DNA of 64,000 bases from assembly GCA_051747265.1 (NCBI GenBank), contig JBNJFY010000004.1, forward strand, positions 310,001 to 374,000, in the 5' to 3' direction. Position numbers and translations under genes: made by a program. Every line of letters begins with the position of its first letter. Position 1 is the first letter of the stretch. The notes under the pieces were generated by a model. That model was given only the letters and a program-made list of their open reading frames with translations. It had not been told where the DNA came from and did not search any database. Positions 36,787 through 45,927 of this stretch are shown piece after piece. The stretch comes from JBNJFY01 sp051747265. Its GTDB lineage: Bacteria; Bacteroidota; Rhodothermia; Balneolales; Balneolaceae.

Positions 36787-37947
36787 GGGTTTATCTACCG
36801 AATTATCTTCCGTTCGATGAATGCAGGTAAAGGTAACATCATCATGGGGTGTTTCGGATTCGATAAATGCTTCTAAGGAATACTGAACTTTTTGCACAAT
36901 GGTTTTAGCATGGAGAGAGCCAAAGATATCCATAATCGACTCTAATCGTTGAACCCCATATTCTTCTCCCAAGGCATTGCGGGCTTCAGTCAGTCCATCG
37001 GTATAGAGAAGTACACTATCACCAGGTTCAAAGATAATAGACTTTTCTACTAAATTTTCTTCCAGGTTGGGGGTGGAAGTCATTCCCAAGGCGAACCCAT
37101 CGGTTTTTAAGCTATAGGTTCGATCTTTACTCTTGTTAAAATAGAGTGGAGGATTGTGTCCGGCGCGCACAAACGTAAAGCGATCGCTATCGTGGGGAAA
37201 GAAAGCCACACACGCAGTTACAAACGTTTTATCCTTGCGGCCCGATTTCACGTAGTTGTTCAACTCTAAAAATAACTCTTTGGGTGTGGGCTGATCTTTC
37301 TCAATCAGCAAATGTACCAACGCCTGCATACGAGCCATATACAAAGCCGCGGTTAACCCTTTTCCCGAGACATCCGCAATGACCACATAAAGGCCTTCCG
37401 ACGTATCAATAAGGTCTACGTAGTCTCCACCGACTTCATGCGCTGTATTGGCAAAATTATACGCCTCAATCCGATTATTATTGAAGGATGAGGTGGGTAA
37501 CAGGCTTAATTGTATTTGTCGGGCTAGATCAATCTCCTGTTTAACATCCGTTTTCTCCAACAGCTCCACCATAAACAGCAGCAATAGTGAGATGTACGAG
37601 AAGGGTAGAAGAAGCTCGGTAAGGAGCATATTCAATCCCATGAAATTGGAAAACAAATAATGTCCCAGAAATGCCAAAATGGATACCCCAAAGCCCAGAC
37701 GACGAGCCGAATTCAAACGTTTAGTAAGCGCAGAAAGTAGACGTGTTATTTTTTGATGGGTGGGAATGTCATGTGCGGGGCGTTGCTCATTGTCAGAAGC
37801 AATCGCCTCTCGATACAATTGTTTAATGCGATCAGAATCGGCTAGGAATTCCTTACCCAGTCGTTCTCGGGACATGCCCTCAACATACTCTTTATAAAAC
37901 GACTTGGTACTTTGAAAAGCCGACTGCGCTTCGTTTTTTAGACTCAT
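36754..37947 (-). CDS. SpoIIE/RsbU-type PP2C serine phosphatase, membrane-anchored
   Basis: A 397-residue protein with two closely spaced transmembrane segments at about 86-130 (LGFGVSILAFLGHYLFSNFMG, SYISLLLLFMVELL) and a C-terminal SpoIIE PP2C-like domain from ~155. Phosphatase motifs include VGGDYVDLIDTSEGLYVVIADVSGKG, VRAGHNPPLYF and LLYTDGLTEARN, with the metal-binding Asp residues. Such enzymes dephosphorylate anti-sigma antagonists (STAS) in partner-switching stress responses. No STAS or RsbW kinase gene is adjacent. Its stop region doubles as the tkt terminator. Confidence 0.9.
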   Translation of the reverse strand: MSLKNEAQSAFQSTKSFYKEYVEGMSRERLGKEFLADSDRIKQLYREAIASDNEQRPAHDIPTHQKITRLLSALTKRLNSARRLGFGVSILAFLGHYLFSNFMGLNMLLTELLLPFSYISLLLLFMVELLEKTDVKQEIDLARQIQLSLLPTSSFNNNRIEAYNFANTAHEVGGDYVDLIDTSEGLYVVIADVSGKGLTAALYMARMQALVHLLIEKDQPTPKELFLELNNYVKSGRKDKTFVTACVAFFPHDSDRFTFVRAGHNPPLYFNKSKDRTYSLKTDGFALGMTSTPNLEENLVEKSIIFEPGDSVLLYTDGLTEARNALGEEYGVQRLESIMDIFGSLHAKTIVQKVQYSLEAFIESETPHDDVTFTCIHRTEDNSVDKPKKEATEIATQ

Positions 37948-38072
37948 CGAATGCGTTGGTGCGTATTATATATTTTTGATCATTAGACGGCATGCAGAGT
38001 AAAATGTTATAGCGTTATTCTGTCGTCCGCCGAAATTCACAGCATCTTAGCCAAATTATAGTATAGATCTTT

Positions 38073-40793
38073 ATGAGTAAACAAAAGCTCTTTCTTTTAG
38101 ATGGCATGGCTCTGGCCTATAGAGCCCATTTTGCCTTTATCAATAGCAATCTTAAGAATAGCGAGGGCATTCCCACCGGGGCAATATTAGGGTTTGCCAA
38201 TACCTTGGTCAAGATGCTGGAAGAGGATGAACCTTCACATATCGCGGTAGCTTGGGATACGGACCAACCGACTTTTAGACATGAGATGGACGAGGAATAC
38301 AAGGCCAACCGCCCCCCGCAACCGGAAGATCTTAAGGTGGGCATTCCGTTGATGAAAGAGATGGTCAGCTATTTTGGCATAGACAATATCGAAGCGCAGG
38401 GGTATGAGGCAGATGATATCATAGGCACAATTGCTAACGATGCTAATGCCGAGGATATCGATGTCTATTTGGTGACTCCGGATAAAGACTTCATGCAACT
38501 GGTGCACGACCATATCATGATGTTGAAGCCTGACAATAAAAATGGGGGATTCATTAAAATAGACCGAGAAGGAGTCAAAGACTATTTCGGGGTGTATCCT
38601 GAAAAGGTGGTGGATGTGCTAGCCATATTAGGCGATAAGTCCGATAACATCCCGGGAGTCAAGGGAATCGGCAAAAAGGGAGCCCCCAAATTGATCAACA
38701 AATATGGCTCACTTGAGAAAGCGATTAAAGAGGCGCCCAATATGAAATCCAAGCGCCATCGAGAAGGGTTGCAAAAGTATAAAGAGCAAGCCTTACACGC
38801 CAAAGAGATGGTCAAGATTAAAACCGATGTGCCCGATGTAATCGATTGGGAGGGGTTAAAATGGAATGGACCGAATAACGAAAAGCTGGGGCGCTTTTTC
38901 CAGCGTATGGAGTTTCGAACCCTTACCGAGAAATATCTGGATGAGAAGTATCAAGGTGATCTATTCGATGCTAAGCCTGAAGTACAGCGGTTTAATAAGG
39001 AGGAAGTCAACTATGAGTTGATTACCGATAGAGACCAATTGGAGGAATTAGTTGCCGATTTAAGCGAATATGAGGTGATCTGCTTTGACACCGAGACCAA
39101 TGGTACTGATCCCATGGTACATGACTTGGTAGGAATCTCGTTGAGCGCTGTAGCCGGGGTCGCCTACTATATTCCAGTTAATGTAGAAGGTGCGTTAGAG
39201 CAGGGGCAGGTGGTAGATACTATACGGCCATTGTTTGCCGATGCGGAGCGAACCATGGTGGCGCAGAATTATAAGTTCGATTGGTTGGTGCTCAACAGGG
39301 TAGGTATTGCGCTTAAAGGTAAGATTTTTGATACCATGTTAGCCGCCTATTTGATTGATGCCAATCAGAAGTTAAGTATGGATGCCTTGTCTGAAAAGCA
39401 TCTGCACTACAAACCTATTCCCATTACCGAATTAATTGGTAAAGGGAGGGGACAGATCACCTTTGGGGAAGTGCCCATCGAAAAAGCTGCTCCCTATGCC
39501 GCCGAGGATGCGGATATCACTTACCGACTCTATGAAATATTGAAGGATAAACTCGAAGATGATGCATTAACGGATATCGCCGAAGATATTGAATTTCCTC
39601 TGGTGGAAGTTCTGGGTCGGATGGAGAAATACGGCATTAAATTGGATCAGGGGATGCTGAAAGAGGTATCGGCTCAACTGGATAAAGAGATCGGTGAGCT
39701 GGAAAGTCGAATTTTTGAAATCGCGGATGAGGAGTTTAACCTCAATTCTCCCAAGCAAATGGGCGAGATCCTTTTTGAAAAACTGGGATTGCCCGCCGGT
39801 AAGAAAACCAAAACCGGACAATACTCAACCGCGGAATCGGTGTTGACCAAATTAGCCGATGATTACGAAATCGTGGAACTTATCCTGGAGTACCGGGGAA
39901 TCAGCAAACTGAAATCTACGTATGTGGATGCGTTACCCAAATTAATCAACGAGCAAACCGGTCGGATACATACCAGTTTCAACCAACATATTGCGGCGAC
40001 GGGAAGATTGAGCTCATCCAACCCCAATTTGCAAAACATTCCCATCCGTTCGCAGCGAGGCAGAGAAATTCGCAAAGCATTCATTCCGGAACAGGGCTAC
40101 AAACTTCTGGCGGCGGATTACTCGCAAGTGGAGTTACGCGTGATCGCCTCAATCGCTCAGGATAAAGCCATGATGGCGGCTTTCAGAAATGATGAAGATA
40201 TCCACGCCCGTACGGCCAAAGAGATCTTTGATCTGGATTCCTTGGATGAGGTTACGGGAAATCAGCGGCGTAAAGCCAAGGAGGTAAACTTTGGCATTCC
40301 TTATGGGGTTAGTGCTTACGGTTTAGCACAGCGGTTGGGAATCAGTAATGGCGAAGCCAAAGAGATGATCGATCAGTATTTCAATCGTTTCCCAGGGATT
40401 CAGCGGTACATTGATGAGACCAAAGCATTTGCCAAAGAAGAGGGTTATGTAAAAACATTACTCGGCCGACGACGCTACATTCCGGATATCAATTCTCGAA
40501 ATTGGACTGTGCGTGGTTTTGCTGAGCGCACTGCCATAAATATGCCTATTCAGGGAACGGCGGCAGATATCATCAAAATCGCTATGATTAATATTGATCA
40601 GATGATTGAGCAGGAAGGGCTCAAATCACGAATGCTTCTGCAGGTTCATGATGAATTGGTATTCGAAATTGCCGACGAAGAAGCGGATGCGTTACCCGGG
40701 CGAATCCAGAAAATGATGGAACAAGCATATACTCTTGATGTCCCTCTAAAGGTAGAAATGGGATTGGCGGATAATTGGCTGGACGCTCATTAA
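38073..40793 (+). CDS. polA: DNA polymerase I
   Basis: A 906-residue family A DNA polymerase for Okazaki-fragment maturation and repair. The N-terminal 5'-3' exonuclease runs from ~1 to 290 (LDGMALAYRAHFAF; YEADDIIGTIA; GDKSDNIPGVKGIGKKGA). A middle 3'-5' exonuclease keeps the acidic pair in CFDTETNGTDPM, so proofreading looks intact. The polymerase domain follows, with DYSQVELRVIA (motif A), RRKAKEVNFGIPYGVS (motif B) and LLQVHDELVFE (motif C). Length and order are complete. A strong terminator follows. Confidence 0.97.
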   Translation: MSKQKLFLLDGMALAYRAHFAFINSNLKNSEGIPTGAILGFANTLVKMLEEDEPSHIAVAWDTDQPTFRHEMDEEYKANRPPQPEDLKVGIPLMKEMVSYFGIDNIEAQGYEADDIIGTIANDANAEDIDVYLVTPDKDFMQLVHDHIMMLKPDNKNGGFIKIDREGVKDYFGVYPEKVVDVLAILGDKSDNIPGVKGIGKKGAPKLINKYGSLEKAIKEAPNMKSKRHREGLQKYKEQALHAKEMVKIKTDVPDVIDWEGLKWNGPNNEKLGRFFQRMEFRTLTEKYLDEKYQGDLFDAKPEVQRFNKEEVNYELITDRDQLEELVADLSEYEVICFDTETNGTDPMVHDLVGISLSAVAGVAYYIPVNVEGALEQGQVVDTIRPLFADAERTMVAQNYKFDWLVLNRVGIALKGKIFDTMLAAYLIDANQKLSMDALSEKHLHYKPIPITELIGKGRGQITFGEVPIEKAAPYAAEDADITYRLYEILKDKLEDDALTDIAEDIEFPLVEVLGRMEKYGIKLDQGMLKEVSAQLDKEIGELESRIFEIADEEFNLNSPKQMGEILFEKLGLPAGKKTKTGQYSTAESVLTKLADDYEIVELILEYRGISKLKSTYVDALPKLINEQTGRIHTSFNQHIAATGRLSSSNPNLQNIPIRSQRGREIRKAFIPEQGYKLLAADYSQVELRVIASIAQDKAMMAAFRNDEDIHARTAKEIFDLDSLDEVTGNQRRKAKEVNFGIPYGVSAYGLAQRLGISNGEAKEMIDQYFNRFPGIQRYIDETKAFAKEEGYVKTLLGRRRYIPDINSRNWTVRGFAERTAINMPIQGTAADIIKIAMINIDQMIEQEGLKSRMLLQVHDELVFEIADEEADALPGRIQKMMEQAYTLDVPLKVEMGLADNWLDAH

Positions 40794-40827
40794 TCCGGGT
40801 TAATCCCAATAAAATATGGAACAAATA

Positions 40828-40860
40828 AAAATGCCCGATGTTCTGAACATCGGGCATTTT
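40828..40860. terminator. Bidirectional terminator between polA and the DUF6588 gene
   Basis: A perfect 15-bp stem (AAAATGCCCGATGTT, 40828-40842, with AACATCGGGCATTTT, 40846-40860) around a 3-nt loop, with A/T runs on both sides. It serves both convergent genes. Confidence 0.9.
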
Positions 40861-40885
40861 GGTATCTAAGCTAAATAATTAAGGG

Positions 40886-42028
40886 CTATCGGATACCTAC
40901 TCCTACCCCAACGGTGGCGGAGGGATATTTAGAGTGTGTGTACGATGCTGACACAGTGAAAACTAAGATGCGGACTCGTGCCCCAACCATGGCCCGGAAA
41001 GAATTATCGCCTTTTAGTTCAATATCAATGGGCTCATCAACTTGATTCACTTGGAACTTCTCATTGCTACCATCAAAATTGGGATTGGGTTCAATAATAG
41101 GATAGGAGCCGGGCGTACCGATTGTAGTAGTAGAACTTTCAATTCCGATACCACCATAGACAGAAACGATCGGTAATGTTTTACCAACCAATACATTCAC
41201 ATTATAGGCAGTGGTGCCCAATTCAATACCTTGCCCATCCCATTCACTGGATCCTGCAGAATAGGGGTTTACCGTATCGTTGGGATCAGTGATCACGTCA
41301 TCAGGAGTTACGTCGAAATTTTTGTTGAGTGAAAAGTCGGTATAACCACCCATAACGGAGATATCCACAGGAATCATTTTACCACCGGGGATCCATTGCT
41401 TGATGTTGTGCTTAACGCCAACTCCCCAAAGATTGATATCAGCATTAACAATGGGAACTTTGTAGGTAGGCATATATCGAACCATCAATTCGGTATCTGC
41501 AATAAGCCCAACACCTAATTTTACCACTGGGGCGGGTACGTATGGTTGACCTACACCACCGGGCATGTTAAAATTAAACAATTCAACGGTTTCCGTACCT
41601 CCACCAGGTAGGTCGATATCAGTCGTGGCACGGAGTACGGCACTCGTTTCTTTGGAGCCACTAACTGTTGGTGTCATAGGATCCCCAGATTTGAGTTCCA
41701 GGGTATTAAAGTTCAATTCATTAACATCAAAAGATTCACCACTAGTGGGGACTAAAGCGGTACTGATACCTACAGTAACATCAAATCCCAACTTCTTATG
41801 AGGCTTTGCGGTATTGGTCCAGCCGTTGTTTAGCGCGGCTCCGAATCCACTACCAAATGGTTTAAGATAAGCTTCCATCAGGGTATTCGCGTCTTCAGCA
41901 CTAGCTCGAAGAATAGCACTAGCATCTCCCAGTTGAGCCATTGAAGTGGTGGTTAAACCCACCGTTAAGACCACCGTGGCGAGCGCCGTTTTGACAATCC
42001 GTTTATATCCATTGTAGCAAAGATTCAT
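40886..42028 (-). CDS. DUF6588-type outer-membrane beta-barrel protein
   Basis: A 380-residue protein with a signal peptide (IVKTALATVVLTVGLTTTSMAQ). A short helix with a conserved LMEAYLKPFGSGFGAALNNGW segment is followed by many alternating hydrophobic strands ending ASYTHSKYPSATVGVGVGIR. The early PFGSGFGAALNNGWTNTAKPHKKLGFD pattern matches a family of Bacteroidota outer-membrane proteins annotated DUF6588 (recognised from memory). It has an AGAGGGA Shine-Dalgarno-like block upstream. It is transcribed alone. Function unknown, possibly structural or porin-like. Confidence 0.65.
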   Translation of the reverse strand: MNLCYNGYKRIVKTALATVVLTVGLTTTSMAQLGDASAILRASAEDANTLMEAYLKPFGSGFGAALNNGWTNTAKPHKKLGFDVTVGISTALVPTSGESFDVNELNFNTLELKSGDPMTPTVSGSKETSAVLRATTDIDLPGGGTETVELFNFNMPGGVGQPYVPAPVVKLGVGLIADTELMVRYMPTYKVPIVNADINLWGVGVKHNIKQWIPGGKMIPVDISVMGGYTDFSLNKNFDVTPDDVITDPNDTVNPYSAGSSEWDGQGIELGTTAYNVNVLVGKTLPIVSVYGGIGIESSTTTIGTPGSYPIIEPNPNFDGSNEKFQVNQVDEPIDIELKGDNSFRAMVGARVRILVFTVSASYTHSKYPSATVGVGVGIR

Positions 42029-42160
42029 ATAATCCCTCTCTGTATTATTGGTTGAGCGTATTAATATGCTAAGTATCGCAGAAGTTTTGCAGATAATAAA
42101 CAGTTAATGAAGATATTACTAGAAAAGAAGTTATAAGTTCCCTTGCATGAGTGTAACAGA

Positions 42161-43072
42161 CTATTCAGAGATAGAATCTAGCATATTCAAATAGGATTCA
42201 TATCGTCGGGGATGAATCTTTCCCTCTTCATAGGCTTTCATCACACCACAGCCGGGTTCATGGCTGTGCGTGCAATCATAGAATTTGCAATCTTGACGGG
42301 GTCCCAGCATTTCGGGGAAGAAAAGCGACAACTCACTGGGTTCGATATTCACCAAGCCAAATTCTTTAATGCCCGGCGTATCCACCAAGTATCCGCCCGT
42401 ACTCAGGGGGACCAGCTGAGCGAAGGTGGTGGTGTGTTTGCCTTTTTCACTATAGTCAGAGATATCGCCCACTTTTAGGTTTAGGTTGGGATCCAGATGA
42501 TTCAGTAAACTGGTTTTGCCCACTCCGGAATGTCCCACAAAAACGCAGGTATGGTCTTTAATCTCTTCCTGCAAGGGTTCCAGCGTTTCTGGCTTCTTGA
42601 TTGAAGTGCAGTAAACGGTGTAACCGATATCGCGATACATGGAGGTAATGTCCTCCAACTTGCTCTGATCCTTATCAGTAGCCAGATCCATTTTATTAAT
42701 AATGATGCGGGGTGGAATCTCGTAGGCTTCGCAAGTGACCAAAAAGCGATCAATAAAGCCGGTTTTAATCTTGGGTTTACGAATAGACTGAACCACAAAG
42801 GCCCTGTCCACATTAGCCACCAGGATCTGTTGTTGATCGCGCTGGCGAGTGGCTTTGCGCGTCAGCCAATTGTGTCGATCTTCTATTTCCAGGATACTGG
42901 TGCTGCCATCCTCATTCTCTTCCATCACCACAATATCGCCCACGGCAATAGGATTGGTGGTGGCTTCCCCCTCCAGGCGAAACTTCCCCCTTAGCCGGGC
43001 ATCCCAGAGGCGCCCATCTTCGGTTCGAACTTTGTACCAGCTACCGGTTGATTGTATTACACGTCCTTTCAT
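42161..43072 (-). CDS. rsgA: Ribosome small-subunit biogenesis GTPase RsgA
   Basis: A 303-residue circularly permuted GTPase that helps late 30S subunit maturation. An N-terminal OB fold (GRVIQSTGSWYKVRTEDGR) comes first. The G motifs follow in permuted order: NKMDLA (G4), GHSGVGKTSLLNHL (G1), TTT in GKHTTTFAQ (G2) and DTPGIKEFG (G3). The C-terminal zinc knuckle is CKFYDCTHSHEPGCGV. All catalytic features are present. It lies downstream of lon on the same strand, separated by the lon terminator. Confidence 0.95.
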   Translation of the reverse strand: MKGRVIQSTGSWYKVRTEDGRLWDARLRGKFRLEGEATTNPIAVGDIVVMEENEDGSTSILEIEDRHNWLTRKATRQRDQQQILVANVDRAFVVQSIRKPKIKTGFIDRFLVTCEAYEIPPRIIINKMDLATDKDQSKLEDITSMYRDIGYTVYCTSIKKPETLEPLQEEIKDHTCVFVGHSGVGKTSLLNHLDPNLNLKVGDISDYSEKGKHTTTFAQLVPLSTGGYLVDTPGIKEFGLVNIEPSELSLFFPEMLGPRQDCKFYDCTHSHEPGCGVMKAYEEGKIHPRRYESYLNMLDSISE

Positions 43073-43121
43073 AGGGGGTAAACATATTCAATTCCTTTAA
43101 ATGAGGCTAATGGATTACCAA

Positions 43122-43151
43122 TAAAAAAGGCCCTGACTGTAATCAGAGCCT
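43122..43151 (-). terminator. Intrinsic terminator of lon
   Basis: On the minus strand AGGCTCTGA and TCAGGGCCT form a 9-bp stem with one wobble and a 6-nt loop, followed by six T. It lies 27 bp after the lon stop. Confidence 0.8.
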
Positions 43152-43178
43152 AGGAGTTAAAAATGGTAACAATTGGTA

Positions 43179-45731
43179 TTAACTCATCACCACCGTGTCA
43201 TCTTCCACGTTGATTTTTTTGGTTGTGTTGGATTCCGAATTACTTCCTTTCTCATCATCCGGAATAGTAAACAGCGCATGGGGATCGGTCACCGGCTCTT
43301 CTTCCAGAATTTTATCGAAGAGTGGTTCCATGCGTTCTAAGTATTCTACATCCAGATCGCCCAATACTTCCGATTCGATCTCGGCCACATCTTTTTCATT
43401 CTTCTTAGGCAAGTAAACTTTTTTGATGCCCGAACGTTTGGCGGCTAACACCTTTTCTTTGATGCCACCCACCGGTAAGACCATACCCCGTAGCGTAATT
43501 TCGCCGGTCATCGCGAGCGTATGTTTTACTCTACGCTGCGTGAAGATAGAGGTAATGGCGGATAAGAGCGCGACACCGGCCGAAGGTCCATCCTTAGGAA
43601 CCGCACCGGCTGGTACGTGAATATGGAGATCCCATTTGTTAAAGGCATCTTCAGGAATACTGAGTTCTTCACTGTGAGCACGCAAGTAGGAAACGGCCAG
43701 CATAGCCGACTCTTTCATCACATCGCCCAATTGCCCGGTGATATGAATCTTGCCGGAGCCTTTGGAAACGCTAGCCTCGATAAACAAGATATCACCACCG
43801 TAGGGCGTCCACGCCAAGCCAGTGGCTACACCAGGGACTTCGGTGCGTTCCGCTACATCAGAGAAGTATTTACGTTTACCCAGATACTCTTCCAGGTCAT
43901 TGACACCCACTTTGTGCAGTTTGTCTTCAGCTCCATCCTCGGAGGCTACTTTGGCAGCAACACCACGGCAGACGGCACCGATCCGACGTTCCAAGTTTCG
44001 CACTCCGGATTCCCGCGTGTACTGTTCAATGATCTTTCCAATCGACTGATGACTGAAGGAGATTTGGTCTTTGGTTAATCCATTTTCTTTGATCTGCTTA
44101 GGAATCAGGTACTGCTTGGCGATTTCCGTTTTTTCCTCCACGGTATACCCACTGATATTGATGATCTCCATGCGGTCGCGCAGGGGAGCGGGGATGGTAT
44201 CCAGGGAGTTGGCCGTAGCTATAAATAGCACTTTAGACAGATCGTATTCCAATTCCAGATAGTTGTCTTGGAAAGAGTCGTTTTGCTCTGGATCCAGCAC
44301 CTCAAGCAGGGCGGAAGTAGGATCGCCACGGAAATCGGATCCAACCTTGTCGATCTCATCCAGCATAATCACCGGATTTCCAGTACCGGCCTTCTTCATA
44401 GACTGAATGATACGTCCGGGCAGCGCGCCAATGTAGGTGCGACGGTGACCGCGAATTTCCGCTTCATCGTGAATGCCACCCAGACTAAACCGCTCAAACT
44501 CGCGATTCAAGGCTCGCGCAATGGATTTTCCTAGTGAGGTTTTACCCACACCCGGAGGACCATACAAGCAGAGGATAGGCGCCTTCATATCCTCCTTGAG
44601 TTTTAATACGGCCAGGTATTCAATAATACGTTTCTTAACTTTTTCCAAGCCGTAATGGTCCTCATCCAAGACCTTGCGAGCCCGCTTCAGATTTAGAATA
44701 TCTTCCGAATACTTCTCCCAGGGTAGATCCAGAATCCACTCGATATAATTGTGAATGATTCCATACTGAGGAGAAGAGCTCGGGGTGCGATCTAAACGTT
44801 GCAATTCTTTTTCTGCGGCTTCACGTGCTGTCTCGGGCATATCTTTTTCCTTGAGCCGTGTGCGCAGCTTATCCACTTCTTGCTGTTCGCCATCTTCACC
44901 TAAGGCTTCCTGGATAGCCTTCATTTGTTGTCGAAGGTAGAAATCGCGCTGCTGCTCATCGATATCTGATTTTACTTTGGAGCGAATTTCCTCGCTTAAA
45001 TTAAGTACCTGCAGCTCTTTGTTCAGATACTCAATAACTTTCCGCATGCGATCGGAGAGCTTTTGGGTCTCCAGTAATCCTTGCTTGTCTTCCACCTTCA
45101 CATTCAGGTTAGAAGAGATAAAGTTCAACAGGAAGGTCGCGCTGTTAATATTCTGAATGGCAATGGTCGCCTCAGAAGGCAGGTTGGGAGATAAATTAAC
45201 AATCTTAGTGGCTGTTTCTTTCACCGAACGAAGATTGGCATCCAGTTCAACCCCATTCAGATCTTTTTCCCAAGGATAGGATGAGACATTAGCTTTAAAA
45301 AAGGGTTGCTCTTGCGTGAACTCATCAATCTGAAATATCGTACGTCCCTGGATGACAATACTTTTGGTGCCATCGGGCATTTTGATCAGCTTCAGAATCT
45401 TTGCAACGGTTCCCACCTTAAACAGATCATCCGCTCCAGGCTCTTCTTCCTGCTCATCTTTTTGGGTAACCACCCCAATTGTTTTGTCATTTTCGTAGGC
45501 TTCTTTGACTAAAGCCAGTGAGCGATCACGTCCAACAGTAATGGGAACCACCACACCCGGGAAAAGAACAGTATTTTTTAATGGAAGGATGGGCAACTCA
45601 TCGGGAATTTCCGATTCGGTCAACCGACGTTCTTCTTCCTCTGACATTAACGGAATAGCTTGTTCGAAATCATCAAAACCTTCGTCTGAGCTATCGACGC
45701 TAAAAATGTTTTTAAATTGATCGGTTTGCAT
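43179..45731 (-). CDS. lon: ATP-dependent protease Lon
   Basis: An ~850-residue Lon protease for misfolded and regulatory proteins. The N-terminal substrate-binding domain starts at ELPILPLKNTVLFPGVVVPI. The coiled-coil region (KEKDMPETAREAAEKELQRL) follows, then AAA+ with Walker A GPPGVGKTSLGKSIA and Walker B PVIMLDEIDKVG. The C-terminal Ser-Lys protease has Ser717 in KDGPSAGVALL and Lys760 in VGGIKEKVLAAK. ATG 45731 is used; the frame is open 20 residues further up to 45791, with little to choose between them. A Ser/Asn-rich acidic tail ends the protein. Confidence 0.96.
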   Translation of the reverse strand: MQTDQFKNIFSVDSSDEGFDDFEQAIPLMSEEEERRLTESEIPDELPILPLKNTVLFPGVVVPITVGRDRSLALVKEAYENDKTIGVVTQKDEQEEEPGADDLFKVGTVAKILKLIKMPDGTKSIVIQGRTIFQIDEFTQEQPFFKANVSSYPWEKDLNGVELDANLRSVKETATKIVNLSPNLPSEATIAIQNINSATFLLNFISSNLNVKVEDKQGLLETQKLSDRMRKVIEYLNKELQVLNLSEEIRSKVKSDIDEQQRDFYLRQQMKAIQEALGEDGEQQEVDKLRTRLKEKDMPETAREAAEKELQRLDRTPSSSPQYGIIHNYIEWILDLPWEKYSEDILNLKRARKVLDEDHYGLEKVKKRIIEYLAVLKLKEDMKAPILCLYGPPGVGKTSLGKSIARALNREFERFSLGGIHDEAEIRGHRRTYIGALPGRIIQSMKKAGTGNPVIMLDEIDKVGSDFRGDPTSALLEVLDPEQNDSFQDNYLELEYDLSKVLFIATANSLDTIPAPLRDRMEIINISGYTVEEKTEIAKQYLIPKQIKENGLTKDQISFSHQSIGKIIEQYTRESGVRNLERRIGAVCRGVAAKVASEDGAEDKLHKVGVNDLEEYLGKRKYFSDVAERTEVPGVATGLAWTPYGGDILFIEASVSKGSGKIHITGQLGDVMKESAMLAVSYLRAHSEELSIPEDAFNKWDLHIHVPAGAVPKDGPSAGVALLSAITSIFTQRRVKHTLAMTGEITLRGMVLPVGGIKEKVLAAKRSGIKKVYLPKKNEKDVAEIESEVLGDLDVEYLERMEPLFDKILEEEPVTDPHALFTIPDDEKGSNSESNTTKKINVEDDTVVMS

Positions 45732-45927
45732 AAATGCGTTGGATAAATTGGTTGAATTATTGCCGAATGTAAGCAACATATTTAGTGCCAAGCTGGATCA
45801 CTCTACCAATACGTCAGTACTGATAAGAGGATACTGGCAAATTATCACATCCCCAGGTATTGATGATGTCAGAAGGGCGGAGGGATCAGCCCAAATGTCA
45901 TTTAACGTTGAATGGTTTGGGTCGGTA

